Positions 40,843 to 51,160 of a stretch of 64,000 nt of DNA are shown piece by piece. Numbering within the stretch: the stretch's first letter is position 1; each line of letters starts with the position of its first letter. The notes under the pieces were generated by a model, which was given only the letters and a program-made list of their open reading frames with translations, was not told the origin of the DNA and did no database searches. The translations under genes were made by a program, and so were the position numbers. The DNA comes from Prevotella sp. (GTDB taxonomy: Bacteria > Bacteroidota > Bacteroidia > Bacteroidales > Bacteroidaceae): contig JAFQQY010000009.1 of NCBI GenBank assembly GCA_017410365.1, forward strand, positions 62,001-126,000, read 5' to 3'.

Positions 40843-42318
40843 TTATCTTACTATTATCTTATTTCCGTTTATTATATACAGACCTTGTCTGCCAATTTCT
40901 CTCAAAGGCTTTCCTGAAAGGTCGTAGATGCGTCCTTGAATATTTCCGTTATCGTCATTGTCTGCTCGTGGCTGCTCAATGGCGCTTGTCTCCTCATCCC
41001 ATGTCCATCCAATCTTGCGCTCAGAAAGGAGTTTGCCTTTTTTGCCCTTAAGGAAACGCATGTCGGGCAGTGTGCCGTCAGCATTACGCTTTACTACCAT
41101 GTCGGCTGGCGCGGTGCTCACAAACATATCGGCAGCAACAGTAAAGGTTGTTTCCTGTGGCAGGAATGAATTATTCTCGAATGTGCATGTTGCCTTGTCG
41201 TAGTTTGTAACATGCCCTTTATCGCGATATGTCCATGACACATTGTGCCTTAGCACATGATTATATCCATCCACATCGTATGCGCCATCTGCCTCGGTAG
41301 ATTTTCTGTTTAGCATCTCAAAGTTAGAACGGTTGTTTGAAGCCGTATTATACTCCCATGTGTTTCCCGCCAGATGATGATTGGAGTAAAAGCCATTTGA
41401 CTTATTGCGATAGGCCATGCTGTGATGAACATAGTGGGACGGACAAACATCAGGGCACTTGGTCTTCGATGCCGACATGCCCCAGCCGCCAGCCTTGAAA
41501 CCATTGCCATCGCCAGCGCTCTTGAATGTGGAATGGTCGTCGGCAGGCTGATAGCCATTATAGAATGCCATGCAGTGACTAATCTCAACAGATGTGGCAC
41601 AGCTGATTAGGTCGAAACCATCGTCGGAGTTGCGCCATGCACGACAACCTACAATTCTGTTGCCTGTCTCTGTTGTCTTGGAGACGTGTATGCCAAACCC
41701 ATCGACATTGCCACCGTATGTGCCCTCTGAAAAACTGTCATAGTTATTGTAGGCATCGCAGTTGAGCACGAGATTATCTGAGCCTTTGGTCTGATAATAT
41801 CCAATAGCCATATTATGGTGCATGGCTATGTTCTCTACAATGCAATGCGAGCCTTTGCGTGCTGACACGCACTCTGACTGTGTGTGTCCGGTGATTCTCA
41901 CGGGCAGTCCTACTATGTCGAAATTGCGAAGATGGAGATAGTCGGCTCCAAGATAGAAACCCGTGAAGCGATGAGCACCATCAAGCTGAAGGGCTGAGAA
42001 GTCGAACACAGGACGTTCGCCAGGATACCCCATAAAGCAGGTGCGCTTATTCTTTGTACCGGCTTTTTCCAAAGCGAAGGTATGAGCATAGAGACTCTCT
42101 ATTTTCATAACCTGACTATCTGTAACGTAATATGTCCCGCCACGGAAATAAACAGTATCTCCACTCACCACCTTTTTGTATGCGGCGGGCAGCGTAGCCA
42201 TAGGAGCGTTTATTGAACCAGAAGCACTATCGTCACCATCGGGGGCTACATATATGACCTTGGCGTTTGTTATGCTGGTTATAAAAACCAAAAGAGTTGT
42301 TAGTAGAAGTTTTCTCAT
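40843..42318 (-). CDS. Secreted PL9-like pectate lyase/right-handed beta-helix protein
   Basis: A 491-residue exported protein with a signal peptide (1-19). A long parallel beta-helix (about 20-400) carries the PL9 hallmarks: APDGDDSASGS at the start, GNVDGFGIHVS and CRAWRNSDDGFDLISC (about 226-241). This suggests pectate or polygalacturonate cleavage, with calcium and a catalytic lysine (not located here). The C-terminal 30 residues (GRIYDLSGKPL to NGNKIIVR) resemble a Por-secretion sorting domain of the type IX system. A -7 element TATCTTTG at 42342-42349 and TTTG at 42370-42373 (20-bp spacing) precede it. Confidence 0.85.
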   Translation of the reverse strand: MRKLLLTTLLVFITSITNAKVIYVAPDGDDSASGSINAPMATLPAAYKKVVSGDTVYFRGGTYYVTDSQVMKIESLYAHTFALEKAGTKNKRTCFMGYPGERPVFDFSALQLDGAHRFTGFYLGADYLHLRNFDIVGLPVRITGHTQSECVSARKGSHCIVENIAMHHNMAIGYYQTKGSDNLVLNCDAYNNYDSFSEGTYGGNVDGFGIHVSKTTETGNRIVGCRAWRNSDDGFDLISCATSVEISHCMAFYNGYQPADDHSTFKSAGDGNGFKAGGWGMSASKTKCPDVCPSHYVHHSMAYRNKSNGFYSNHHLAGNTWEYNTASNNRSNFEMLNRKSTEADGAYDVDGYNHVLRHNVSWTYRDKGHVTNYDKATCTFENNSFLPQETTFTVAADMFVSTAPADMVVKRNADGTLPDMRFLKGKKGKLLSERKIGWTWDEETSAIEQPRADNDDNGNIQGRIYDLSGKPLREIGRQGLYIINGNKIIVR

Positions 42319-42341
42319 GTCTTTTTTGTTTATATTGTCAA

Positions 42342-42373
42342 CAAAGATAGATATTTTTGTTGATGGCGCAAAA
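42342..42373 (-). promoter_or_regulatory. Promoter of the PL9-like gene
   Basis: The minus strand has TTTG (42370-42373), a 20-bp spacer and TATCTTTG (42342-42349), 23 bp before the ATG. It is a good Bacteroidetes promoter. Confidence 0.7.
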
Positions 42374-42528
42374 TTATACTTAGCTTAATTAATAAAAGTC
42401 AATTAAAAAAGTAACCTGCACTTCTGTATATATGTTTTATCTGTGTTTTGAATGTAATATTTATATTATTAATGAATGATTGTTTGTAAATGTTATCATA
42501 AAGATTTGGCATTTTCTTTCTATTTGCT

Positions 42529-42536
42529 TAAATTTG
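42529..42536 (+). promoter_or_regulatory. -7 promoter element for the membrane protein and Fur-family genes
   Basis: TAAATTTG, 23 bp before the ATG at 42560. It supports this shorter start. Confidence 0.5.
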
Positions 42537-42559
42537 CAGATGCAAGCAATGTTTTATTT

Positions 42560-42913
42560 ATGGCTAAGGTAGATTACGATGAGCAATTCGAGCGACTGTG
42601 GTATGAAAACAAGCACAGGTTGCTTAATAATGACCGCGAGTACAGAGAAGAAGTAGAAAGATACAAAATGACTTCCGGCGCCGACTGGTTGCTCTTCGGT
42701 ATTCCTGCTGTGGTGGGTATTGCTTCTTTCGAAATGATTACATTCGAAAGTGAAATGATGAGATGGGTGGTCAGTGCACTTATCACTATTGTCACTTTTA
42801 TAGCAAGTGTGTTTGTAAAATCGCTGGTTACGGGCGGCAAGCCGATATCTGATATTGAAGACAGAATAAAAAACGATTGCTATAAACGATATACTGAAAC
42901 CGGAAAAATATAG
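42560..42913 (+). CDS. Small membrane protein upstream of the Fur-family gene
   Basis: A 117-residue protein with a charged N-terminal helix (about 1-45), two hydrophobic segments (about 46-64 and 74-94), and a basic tail. I chose the ATG at 42560, since the longer frame starting at 42476 runs across the promoter element. It ends 6 bp before the Fur-family gene start, so the two are co-expressed. No family is recognised. Confidence 0.7.
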   Translation: MAKVDYDEQFERLWYENKHRLLNNDREYREEVERYKMTSGADWLLFGIPAVVGIASFEMITFESEMMRWVVSALITIVTFIASVFVKSLVTGGKPISDIEDRIKNDCYKRYTETGKI

Positions 42914-42919
42914 ACTGTT

Positions 42920-43336
42920 ATGGGAGATAATAAATATGAGATAATGCTACGTGAAAGGAGCATAAAACCTACAGCCAACCGCATAATGATACTAAAGACT
43001 CTTAATGATGCCGGGAGACCATTGTCAATGGCAGAGATAGAGTCTGTGGTGAAGACTATAGACAAGTCAAACATATCGCGTACCCTAGGCCTGTTTCGCG
43101 ACCATCATTTAGTACACATAATTGAAGTGGGAGATTCCTTGCGTTATGAGCAATGCCATAGCCACAACCACGAAGAGCACGACGATATGCACGTGCATTT
43201 CTATTGCGAACATTGCCACCGTACTTTCTGCATAGACACCCCAATTCCCGAAGTGCAACTACCAGACGGATACGAGATGCATTCTATCAATTATATGGTC
43301 AAAGGCATTTGCAAGGATTGCAGAAAGCACAAGTAA
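42920..43336 (+). CDS. Fur family metalloregulator
   Basis: A 138-residue winged-helix repressor. The DNA-binding part is at 1-75 (LRERSIKPTANRIMILKTL, then SNISRTLGLF). A metal-sensing HNHEEHDDMHVHFYCEHC segment follows, with two CxxC structural zinc sites (CEHC near 101-104 and CKDC near 132-135). His-rich spacing is like Zur or PerR more than classical Fur, but the metal cannot be fixed from the sequence. It is co-transcribed with the preceding membrane protein. Confidence 0.9.
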   Translation: MGDNKYEIMLRERSIKPTANRIMILKTLNDAGRPLSMAEIESVVKTIDKSNISRTLGLFRDHHLVHIIEVGDSLRYEQCHSHNHEEHDDMHVHFYCEHCHRTFCIDTPIPEVQLPDGYEMHSINYMVKGICKDCRKHK

Positions 43337-43353
43337 TGTGGCAATACAACTTT

Positions 43354-44304
43354 CTACCTATTGTTTTCTTTGGCAATACTGATATTACGCATTAACCCCT
43401 CATATTTTGCACGCTTCACAGCCGAACCCTTGAATAGGACTCTATAATCCTCAATCGTCAGATTGTTCCAATCATCGCGTTTCATTTCCAACAACTCTTT
43501 ACTGGGCAGAAAACGTTCTTCCTCCGTGGCACTAGCGAACCTGTTCCACGGGCAAGCATTCTGGCACCGGTCACATCCATATATGCTGTTGCCTAATGCA
43601 TTTTTGTATTCATCGGCAATGGGACCTCGGTTCTCTATTGTCAGATAACTTAGGCACTTACAGGCATTCAACGTACCACCACTTGCCACTATGGCTCCTG
43701 TAGGACAAGCATCGGTACAAGCGTGGCAATTTCCGCAACGGTTTATGGCTGGACTATCGTAATATAGTGTCTCTGTCGTTATTATCTCTCCTAGAAAAAA
43801 CATGCTACCAGCCTGTGGTATGATTAGTTGGTGATTGCGTCCTATCCAACCTATGCCAGCCTTTTCTGCCCAATAGCGTTCCAATATGGGGACAGTGTCG
43901 CAACATATCTTTACTTCTGACGGGAGAGTGGCAGCCAGTTGGTTCAGCTTACTTTTCATTACATCATGATAATCCTGCCCGTAGGCATAAGCTGCCAACT
44001 GATATTCTACAGATGAAATATATTCTTTGGGAGAATAGTTAAGAGCCACACAAACTATGCTTTCAGCACCAGGCATCAATAGCGTTGGATCAAGACGTTT
44101 GTCTAGATTATTGGCCATATATGCCATATCTGAGTGGTTGCCATCAGAGAGCCATTTTTTGAAAACAGCAGCCGTTTCATCGTCAACAGGCTCTGCCTTG
44201 GCTATGCCACAAGCAAAAAAGCCGAGACGATGCGCCTCGGCCTTTATTTTTTCGCTCAACGAGCGTTTTTCCGTGTCATGATTATTCAAAGACTTTAAAC
44301 TCAT
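43354..44304 (-). CDS. queG: Epoxyqueuosine reductase
   Basis: A 316-residue cobalamin- and iron-sulfur-dependent enzyme that makes queuosine from epoxyqueuosine at tRNA position 34. The two [4Fe-4S] motifs are complete: CGNCHACTDACPTGAI (about 196-211) and CDRCQNACPW (about 246-255). The upstream part binds cobalamin. Length is shorter than E. coli QueG because the C-terminal HEAT repeats are missing, as in other Bacteroidales. The start overlaps the deacetylase gene end by 23 bp. Confidence 0.93.
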   Translation of the reverse strand: MSLKSLNNHDTEKRSLSEKIKAEAHRLGFFACGIAKAEPVDDETAAVFKKWLSDGNHSDMAYMANNLDKRLDPTLLMPGAESIVCVALNYSPKEYISSVEYQLAAYAYGQDYHDVMKSKLNQLAATLPSEVKICCDTVPILERYWAEKAGIGWIGRNHQLIIPQAGSMFFLGEIITTETLYYDSPAINRCGNCHACTDACPTGAIVASGGTLNACKCLSYLTIENRGPIADEYKNALGNSIYGCDRCQNACPWNRFASATEEERFLPSKELLEMKRDDWNNLTIEDYRVLFKGSAVKRAKYEGLMRNISIAKENNR

Positions 44305-44893
44305 AGCCTTGTTCTTTCAGCCATTTTATAGATTCTGGCAATGCCGTTTTCAACTTTTCGATGCTCTTAAGCGAGTCATGGAATGTTATTATCGAACCGT
44401 TTCTCACGTAGCGCTTCACGTTATTAACAACATCCGCTGCCGTCATCCATTTGGAGTAGTCACGCGTAACTAAATCCCACATCACTATCCTATACTTCCT
44501 GCCCAGCCAATAATACTGCGGCAAACGCATAGCTCCATGCGGTGGCCGGAACAGATTTGTGTGCAGCAACAGGTCGGCTTTCTCAGCATTAGCCATATAG
44601 CCTCTGACTGTATGCTTAAAACCACCATAGTGATTGAAAGTGTGGTTGCCGATGCGGTGACCGGCCTCCACCACTTGTTTGAATAGTTCAGGATGCTTTC
44701 TGACATTGTCGCCCACCATAAAGAACGTAGCCTTTATATTGAAGTCGGCTAGTGTTTTCAGAATAAACGGCGTCGCTTCCGGTATAGGACCGTCGTCGAA
44801 GGTCAGATACACCGCCTTCACATTCTTGTCCATTCTCCACGTTGCCCTGGGATAAAGCCAGCGTAACCACGTTGCCGGTTGTTCTATTATCAT
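44282..44893 (-). CDS. Polysaccharide deacetylase (NodB homology)
   Basis: A 203-residue enzyme of carbohydrate esterase family 4, which removes acetyl groups from N-acetylglucosamine polymers using a metal ion. YLTFDDGPIPEATPF (about 30-44) holds the catalytic and metal Asp pair. GNHTFNHYGG carries the two metal His. FRPPHGAMR and IITFHDS complete the barrel. No clear signal peptide is seen, so it may act in the cytoplasm or on lipid-linked sugars. It lies between the DUF2723 and queG genes in one operon. Confidence 0.93.
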   Translation of the reverse strand: MIIEQPATWLRWLYPRATWRMDKNVKAVYLTFDDGPIPEATPFILKTLADFNIKATFFMVGDNVRKHPELFKQVVEAGHRIGNHTFNHYGGFKHTVRGYMANAEKADLLLHTNLFRPPHGAMRLPQYYWLGRKYRIVMWDLVTRDYSKWMTAADVVNNVKRYVRNGSIITFHDSLKSIEKLKTALPESIKWLKEQGYEFKVFE

Positions 44894-44909
44894 CCTTTCT
44901 ACCTATTGA

Positions 44910-47900
44910 TTACTGTCCGAATGAACCACCCTTACCAGCATAAATGCCAGCGATGGCGTCAAACTCCTTACCCCTTTCTTCGCTCCACTTCATATCACCT
45001 TCAGCACTGTATCTAAGCACAGACTGCAGTATGTAGAAGTGCATCAGGCATTCACGCTGTGAACTGCTGAAACGCATTCCTTCGAGCGAGCAATACCATT
45101 TGAGATATTGGTATGACTTATTCCAAAGCTTCTTCATCAAGTCCATACCCTTCTCCTTCTGTCCTAACTGGAGATAAAGGCGAGCAGCATCGAGCGAACC
45201 TGAAGCATAGTCAATTGGTACGTTACACTCTGGCAGATACTTGTCTACATGAGCCAACACCTCGGCTGCTTTTTTCTCTTCGCCCTCTTTCATCAGATTC
45301 ATTGCAAGATGCACGCATAGGCGACGATGAGTGTAGCACATGCGTGTTACCGTTTCGTCGAGATAAATGCCAGGTTGCTCTAGACCACCGAACTTGAATT
45401 TGTTCATTACTATGTCGTAGGTCTTCTTGGTGTCGAATGTCTTCGCACCTGCCACTGGCTGTCCGTCGATATTTGTAGTGAACGGAGTGATACGGTTAAC
45501 CAAACCCTCCTGCACAAAGTTGTCGCCTAGGTTCATATAGTTTTCTGCAGCCACAGTCATGGCAACATATATAGGGCGTTCCCAGTTGGTCTGAGCAACC
45601 ATCTCAAGCATCATCATGTCTCCCTTATAAAGTGCATTCTTTCCGCGCAAAGAAATCTCCATTCTGTCTGGAATAGAATCACTTGCCATCAACATGCCGC
45701 TACGCTTAACAGCCTCTTTGTCTATAGTAACGTAAACAGTATCTGTTGGTATCACCTTCGTACTGGCACCAGCACCTACAAGCATCTGGATGATGCTCCT
45801 CTGCTTGTCATCAATTTGATTGCATACCCAGTACTTCAAGACATTTTGTAATTCGAAAGGATTCTCACCAAACATTTCTTTTGCCTCTTCCGGATATGTC
45901 TTATATAGTTCTCTGATACTGTTCTTCAGTTCCGGTTTAACATATACATACTCATTGGTTCCTGCACAATATTCCAATCGGCTCCATGTGATTGGCACAG
46001 AAGGAGAGTCGTAAGCCGGTCTGCGCATCTGGTCGATATACCAGTCTGTCTGAAGATAACTTAAGTTGCACACTCTTGCATCTGTGCGCTTACCTTCAAC
46101 ATCCTGAGTGTACCACAGCGGGAAGGTATCGTTATCACCGTTTGTGAAAATAATTGGATTACCATCTTCCTGCAGAGACATCAGATAGTTCTGACCAAAA
46201 TCGCGGCAAGTATAGCGTCCGCTGCGGTCGTGGTCATCCCATGTCTGAGACACCATCTGAATAGGCACAAGCAGAGCGATAGCGCCTACGACAGAGGCAA
46301 TGGCTGTCTCATGTTTCTTCACCTTGCTATAAAGAGTATCTATAATTGCTGCAACACCAAGACCACACCATATTGCAAAGGCATAGAACGAGCCAGCATA
46401 AGCATAGTCACGCTCACGCGGCTGCATTGGGCTTTGATTCAGATAGAGAACAATAGCTAAGCCTGTCATGAAGAACAAGAAGAAAACAACCCAGAACTGA
46501 CGAATACCTTCCGGTCCCTTATTCAGAGATTGCCAGAAAAGTCCTATCAGACCGAGCAACAGTGGCAGACAGAAGAACACGTTGTGTCCCTTGTTATTCT
46601 TCAGGTCGTCTGGCAGCAGGTCTTGGTCACCCAAGCGCCAATCATCAAACCAGTCGAAACCTGTTATCCAGTTACCATGCTCCAGTTCACCGTTGCCTTG
46701 CAGGTCGTTCTGACGACCGGCAAAGTTCCACATGAAGTAACGCCAGTACATGAAGTTGCATTGGTAAGATAGGAAGAACTGGATGTTCTCCAATTGCGTC
46801 GGCATCTTAACCATAATGTTTTCGCCACAGCGGTCGTAAGGCACTTGTTTACCTTCAACACCACCCATCCAACTCTCATATGCTCCTGCATGAGAAGAAC
46901 TGTGCATACGTGGGAAGAACATGTTCTGAGCATATTTGTACTCATCGTTTGTACGAACTATGAAGTACGAATCTTTCTCATCTGCAGACGCCTTCTCCTT
47001 ACGCTGATAAACAGGGGCACCTGTTGTCATGGCTGGACGGCAATACTCTCCATCCTTCACAAGTTCTACCTGCGATGTGTACTGCTGGCCATAGAACAAC
47101 GGACGGCTGCCATACTGGTCGCGGCTGAGGTATGAACCGAGTGTGAAAATATCCTCAGGAGAGTTCTGGTCCATCGGTGGATTGGCAGACGAGCGGATAA
47201 CGATTACCGCATAGCTTGAATATCCGATAAGAAGCATCAGCATACAGAGCAATGCAGTATTCTTGATACGTGCACTTACCAAAGGCTTTCCTTCATGCTT
47301 ACGCTGCAGTACAAACCAAACAATAGCCAGCACGACAACTCCAATAGCGACAGCTGTCCATCCGTGACCATAGAAAGGAATACCCAGCAATCCTACAGAA
47401 CAGAGGAAAGATATATTTGTACGCAATTGGTTTTTGCCGTTATATGTCTCGTAAATAGCCCAAATCAAGCATGATACCAATACTATGAGATATACTATAA
47501 CACCTGTATTGAACGGACAACCAAGTGTGTTTACGAAGAATAATTCAAACCATCCGCCAACCTGTACGATACCAGGGATAACACCATAGAGCACGGCTGC
47601 CACTAAGATAGCAGATACAACCAAGGCCCAAAGTGAACCTCTGAGGTCTGATTTCGGATCCTTATGCGGGAACTTGCGATAATAATAAACCAGCACAATG
47701 GCAGGCAGACAAAGCAAGTTGAGCAAATGCACACCAATAGAAAGGCCGGTCATATACATTATAAGTATCAGCCAACGATCGCTTTGTGGCTGGTCGGCCT
47801 GATCTTCCCATTTTAATATCAACCAGAATACTATGGCTGTAAATGCAGATGAATAAGCATAAACCTCAGCCTCTACTGCACTATACCAGAAAGTATCGCT

Positions 47901-48299
47901 AAACGTGTATATCAGAGCTCCAACAAGTGCCGATGCTTCGATAGCAATCATCTTGCCAGTGGTCATCTCACTCCAATCTTTTACCAACAATCGCCTTGTC
48001 AGATGGGAAATAGACCAGAACAAGAACAAGATGGTTATTGCCGACAACAATGCACTCATAATGTTTACCATGTAAGCCACCTGGCTCTGATCGCTGGCAA
48101 ACTGCGAGAACAAGTTTGCTGTAAGCATAAAGAACGGCGCACCCGGCGGATGTCCTACTTCAAGTCTGTTTCCTGTTGTAATAAATTCTGGACAGTCCCA
48201 AAAACTGGCTGTCGGTTCAATCGTAGAGCAATAGACAAAGGCAGCTATCAAAAACGTAAGCCAACCAAGTGTATTGTCCACAAGTCTAAATTGTTTCAT
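44910..48299 (-). CDS. DUF2723 membrane protein (PMT-like, GT117 type)
   Basis: A 1129-residue protein with about ten membrane helices in residues 1-640 and a large exposed C-terminal region. The N-terminal loop TASFWDCPEFITTGNRLEVG (about 30-49) has the acidic residues conserved in DUF2723, related to protein O-mannosyltransferases and placed in GT117. This suggests lipid-sugar transfer to exported proteins or lipids. It is followed by the deacetylase gene (16 bp) and queG. A TAACTTTG element lies at 48342-48349. Confidence 0.9.
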   Translation of the reverse strand: MKQFRLVDNTLGWLTFLIAAFVYCSTIEPTASFWDCPEFITTGNRLEVGHPPGAPFFMLTANLFSQFASDQSQVAYMVNIMSALLSAITILFLFWSISHLTRRLLVKDWSEMTTGKMIAIEASALVGALIYTFSDTFWYSAVEAEVYAYSSAFTAIVFWLILKWEDQADQPQSDRWLILIMYMTGLSIGVHLLNLLCLPAIVLVYYYRKFPHKDPKSDLRGSLWALVVSAILVAAVLYGVIPGIVQVGGWFELFFVNTLGCPFNTGVIVYLIVLVSCLIWAIYETYNGKNQLRTNISFLCSVGLLGIPFYGHGWTAVAIGVVVLAIVWFVLQRKHEGKPLVSARIKNTALLCMLMLLIGYSSYAVIVIRSSANPPMDQNSPEDIFTLGSYLSRDQYGSRPLFYGQQYTSQVELVKDGEYCRPAMTTGAPVYQRKEKASADEKDSYFIVRTNDEYKYAQNMFFPRMHSSSHAGAYESWMGGVEGKQVPYDRCGENIMVKMPTQLENIQFFLSYQCNFMYWRYFMWNFAGRQNDLQGNGELEHGNWITGFDWFDDWRLGDQDLLPDDLKNNKGHNVFFCLPLLLGLIGLFWQSLNKGPEGIRQFWVVFFLFFMTGLAIVLYLNQSPMQPRERDYAYAGSFYAFAIWCGLGVAAIIDTLYSKVKKHETAIASVVGAIALLVPIQMVSQTWDDHDRSGRYTCRDFGQNYLMSLQEDGNPIIFTNGDNDTFPLWYTQDVEGKRTDARVCNLSYLQTDWYIDQMRRPAYDSPSVPITWSRLEYCAGTNEYVYVKPELKNSIRELYKTYPEEAKEMFGENPFELQNVLKYWVCNQIDDKQRSIIQMLVGAGASTKVIPTDTVYVTIDKEAVKRSGMLMASDSIPDRMEISLRGKNALYKGDMMMLEMVAQTNWERPIYVAMTVAAENYMNLGDNFVQEGLVNRITPFTTNIDGQPVAGAKTFDTKKTYDIVMNKFKFGGLEQPGIYLDETVTRMCYTHRRLCVHLAMNLMKEGEEKKAAEVLAHVDKYLPECNVPIDYASGSLDAARLYLQLGQKEKGMDLMKKLWNKSYQYLKWYCSLEGMRFSSSQRECLMHFYILQSVLRYSAEGDMKWSEERGKEFDAIAGIYAGKGGSFGQ

Positions 48300-48341
48300 A
48301 CTTATAAGTTATGTTTTATTTTGTTATTCCATTAAACTTTG

Positions 48342-48349
48342 CAAAGTTA
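48342..48349 (-). promoter_or_regulatory. -7 promoter element for the DUF2723 operon
   Basis: TAACTTTG on the minus strand, 43 bp before the ATG at 48299. Confidence 0.5.
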
Positions 48350-48386
48350 ATACAAATCATTATAGATACGGCGCTTTTCATTTTTT

Positions 48387-48842
48387 TTAACCTATAAAAA
48401 AGCTTGCAGCAAACACCAATATCAGGTATCTCAAGAACTTGCCAATGGCAATGCTGATAAAAGAAATGGGCAGATTAGCACGCATCAAGCCCAAAACGAT
48501 TGTTATTGCACTTCCCAACAAAGGCAAGAAGGAGAAGAAACCCATCCATGCGCCATGGCCTGCCATAAAACGTTCGGCACGTTCGAGGTCTTTCTTCTTG
48601 ACATGCAAATATCTTTCTATCCATTCTAATTTACCCATACGCCCTACACCGTAGTTGAACATGCCGCCTGCAATATTACCAATGGAACCGTATATTACTA
48701 GTCCCCATGGATCCAACCCTGCTGTTTGCAGCGCCACCATAATGGTTTCACTGTTGAAGGGAACAAAACTTCCAGCAAGGAAAGCAGCAATTAGCATTCC
48801 CCAATAGCCGTAGTCGATAAGTAGTTCTATAATGTGATCCAT
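48387..48842 (-). CDS. YqaA/DedA-like VTT-domain membrane protein
   Basis: A 151-residue protein with four membrane segments. The VTT (SNARE-associated) core is recognised by GSFVPFNSETIM (about 24-35) and GSIGNIAGGMFNYGVGR, then RFMAGHGAWMGFFSFLPLLG. Relatives are membrane scramblase-like or transport proteins; the short YqaA subgroup has no fixed role. Its start overlaps the preceding gene by 16 bp, so it is the third gene of the purD operon. Confidence 0.88.
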   Translation of the reverse strand: MDHIIELLIDYGYWGMLIAAFLAGSFVPFNSETIMVALQTAGLDPWGLVIYGSIGNIAGGMFNYGVGRMGKLEWIERYLHVKKKDLERAERFMAGHGAWMGFFSFLPLLGSAITIVLGLMRANLPISFISIAIGKFLRYLILVFAASFFIG

Positions 48843-49756
48843 ACGTTAAACCCTGTTATGATAAGAGCTATTGCCACTATTGTACAAAAAGCCACATTTG
48901 TTATGCGAGTGCTGGTCAGTGCTATAAAATGTGCTATCAGCGGACTTGTATTGATAATCATCATACGCATCAGCAACTTATAATGATGCGGCTGCAGCAA
49001 CAGGAATACCAACGACAGGAAGCCCATGAAAATAAAACTATAGTACATCATTCTGATACGTATCTTATCGTTATAGCTTGTATTCAGAAAGTGTACGCAA
49101 CCTATCATCATCAATACCGTCACGAATACCAACACGATTGCCTGCTGCATGGTAAGGCTCGCCAATTGCAGAACGTTTGGAAAATCAAAAAGACCAGAGA
49201 AATGTGCCAACGGGATAGAGAAATCGGCATAATATAAGAAGTAGGCTGCAGCAAACCAATATGGTGTAAGTACGCCAAAAACTGATGCCCAAAACGTCTT
49301 CACGCTCATCGACTGCATGAAAAACAGCATCATAAGCCAGAATGGCAGCAAGAAATATAGCATCTGTACGTACGACATGCTAGCCAAGCCTATGCATAGG
49401 AAAGCATAATATACCGTACCTGTTGCATTCGTGTCCTGATATGAACGGAACAGCATAATGTAAGTTGCGATTACCAACAATACCGCCACAGGTTCTCGTA
49501 TGTCAGAAAACATGAAACAAGCAGCAACTGTCAGTACCAGAAATGCGCACGACACCATCTTACTGTAAATGCGTATCAAGGCATTCCTATTGTTCAATTC
49601 TATCATCAAATATGACGACAAAGCAAAGCATGCAAACTGAATCCACCATTGGTGGTTTATCAGTCCGCACGCCAGCCATATCACAGACGCATAAAATGCA
49701 ATAACAGGCAGTGTCAGTCTGTTTCCAGATATCCTGTTCTGTAATCGCTTACGCAT
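48827..49756 (-). CDS. Polytopic membrane protein of unknown function
   Basis: A 309-residue protein with about eight to nine hydrophobic helices and a basic N-terminus (MRKRLQNRISGNRL). No motif of a transporter or glycosyltransferase is evident, though the helix pattern resembles some O-antigen-type or Mur-associated membrane proteins. It starts 2 bp after the purD stop and overlaps the VTT gene by 16 bp, so all three are co-transcribed. Confidence 0.75.
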   Translation of the reverse strand: MRKRLQNRISGNRLTLPVIAFYASVIWLACGLINHQWWIQFACFALSSYLMIELNNRNALIRIYSKMVSCAFLVLTVAACFMFSDIREPVAVLLVIATYIMLFRSYQDTNATGTVYYAFLCIGLASMSYVQMLYFLLPFWLMMLFFMQSMSVKTFWASVFGVLTPYWFAAAYFLYYADFSIPLAHFSGLFDFPNVLQLASLTMQQAIVLVFVTVLMMIGCVHFLNTSYNDKIRIRMMYYSFIFMGFLSLVFLLLQPHHYKLLMRMMIINTSPLIAHFIALTSTRITNVAFCTIVAIALIITGFNVWITL

Positions 49757-49758
49757 GT

Positions 49759-51027
49759 TTAGAACTCAAAACCGATATCTCTTCTGAAATATTTGTCGGT
49801 AAACTGTATTTTCTGCGCTTCTTCAAATGATTTCTTCAAAGCCTCATCCTTGTCTTTACCGTATGAGCTTACGGCTATCACACGACCGCCGTTTGTTACG
49901 ACCTGTCCGTCTTTCTCTGCCGTTCCTGCGTGGAACACGATGCTGCCCTCTACGTCTTCTATACCGCTGATGGCATAGCCTTTCTTATATTCTTGAGGAT
50001 AACCGCCGCTTACCAGCATTACGCATACAGCAGCACGTTCGTCGAACTCTATATGACGCTTGTCCAAATCGCCACAAGCAACTCCTTCAAACAAATCTAC
50101 AAGGTCGCTCTTCAATCGCAACATGACGCTTTCTGTCTCCGGGTCACCCATACGGCAATTATACTCAATGACCATCGGTTCGCCCTTAACATTTATCAGT
50201 CCGAAGAAGATAAAGCCTTTATAGTCGATACCTTCAGCCGCCAAACCTTCTACCGTAGGACGTATGATGCGGTCTTCAACCTTCTGCATCCACTCCTTTG
50301 TTGCAAATGGGACAGGGGTTACACTACCCATACCACCTGTATTCAGGCCTGTGTCTCCCTCACCGATTCGCTTATAGTCTTTTGCTTCTGGCAGAATCTT
50401 GTAGTTCTTTCCATCGGTAAGTACAAACACAGAACATTCTATTCCACTTAGGAACTCTTCTATTACCACTTGTGCAGAAGCATTTCCAAACATACCTCCA
50501 AGCATGTCTTTCAGCTCGTTCTTTGCTTCTTCCAATGTAGGAACAATAAGCACTCCCTTGCCTGCACATAGTCCATCGGCCTTAAGCACATATGGTGCTT
50601 CAAGCGACTCCAAGAATTTCATACCCTCTCCGATAGTTGTTCCATCGAAAGTCTGATATCTGGCTGTAGGTATGCCGTGGCGCATCATGAATGCCTTTGC
50701 GAAGTCCTTAGAACCTTCAAGCACTGCACCTGCCTTAGACGGGCCGATGACAGGAATACATGCCGTGCGCTGGTCATTTTTGAATTCATCGTATATACCC
50801 TTTACTAGTGGGTCTTCTGGTCCAACAACAACCATGTCGACACCATTGGCCAGAACGAAATCCTTAACCTTGTCAAAATCGGTAGCACTTATAGCCACAT
50901 TCTCTCCAACGCCCTTTGTTCCGGCATTGCCTGGAGCTATAAAGAGTTTCTCCACCTTTGGGCTTTGTGCAATTTTCCAAGCAAGCGCATGCTCACGGCC
51001 TCCGCTTCCTAACAATAATATTTTCAT
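49759..51027 (-). CDS. purD: Phosphoribosylamine-glycine ligase
   Basis: A 422-residue ATP-grasp enzyme for the second step of purine synthesis (phosphoribosylamine plus glycine to GAR). [18 protein letters not shown] is the family start, so I chose the ATG at 51027; the longer frame adds three residues. The ATP-grasp loop ([16 protein letters not shown], about 130-146) and metal site [11 protein letters not shown] near 288 are intact. A TTTG at 51096-51099, a 20-bp spacer and TAATTTTG at 51068-51075 form a promoter. The gene heads an operon with two membrane protein genes. Confidence 0.96.
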   Translation of the reverse strand: MKILLLGSGGREHALAWKIAQSPKVEKLFIAPGNAGTKGVGENVAISATDFDKVKDFVLANGVDMVVVGPEDPLVKGIYDEFKNDQRTACIPVIGPSKAGAVLEGSKDFAKAFMMRHGIPTARYQTFDGTTIGEGMKFLESLEAPYVLKADGLCAGKGVLIVPTLEEAKNELKDMLGGMFGNASAQVVIEEFLSGIECSVFVLTDGKNYKILPEAKDYKRIGEGDTGLNTGGMGSVTPVPFATKEWMQKVEDRIIRPTVEGLAAEGIDYKGFIFFGLINVKGEPMVIEYNCRMGDPETESVMLRLKSDLVDLFEGVACGDLDKRHIEFDERAAVCVMLVSGGYPQEYKKGYAISGIEDVEGSIVFHAGTAEKDGQVVTNGGRVIAVSSYGKDKDEALKKSFEEAQKIQFTDKYFRRDIGFEF

Positions 51028-51067
51028 AAATATCAATAAAACGTTTTATCTTGTGAATATTCGATTG

Positions 51068-51099
51068 CAAAATTAGACAAATAGAGCGAGATTGCCAAA
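51068..51099 (-). promoter_or_regulatory. Promoter of the purD operon
   Basis: TTTG (51096-51099), 20-bp spacer and TAATTTTG (51068-51075) on the minus strand, 41 bp before the purD ATG. Confidence 0.7.
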
Positions 51100-51160
51100 T
51101 TTTTTATATTTTTATCTGACATTAGTGAGAAATATGCAAAAGGCATGCATAATGTTGATG

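Noticed and set aside
42476..42559. Longer N-terminus for the small membrane protein upstream of the Fur-family gene
   Set aside because: It runs through the TAAATTTG promoter element, so the ATG at 42560 is preferred.
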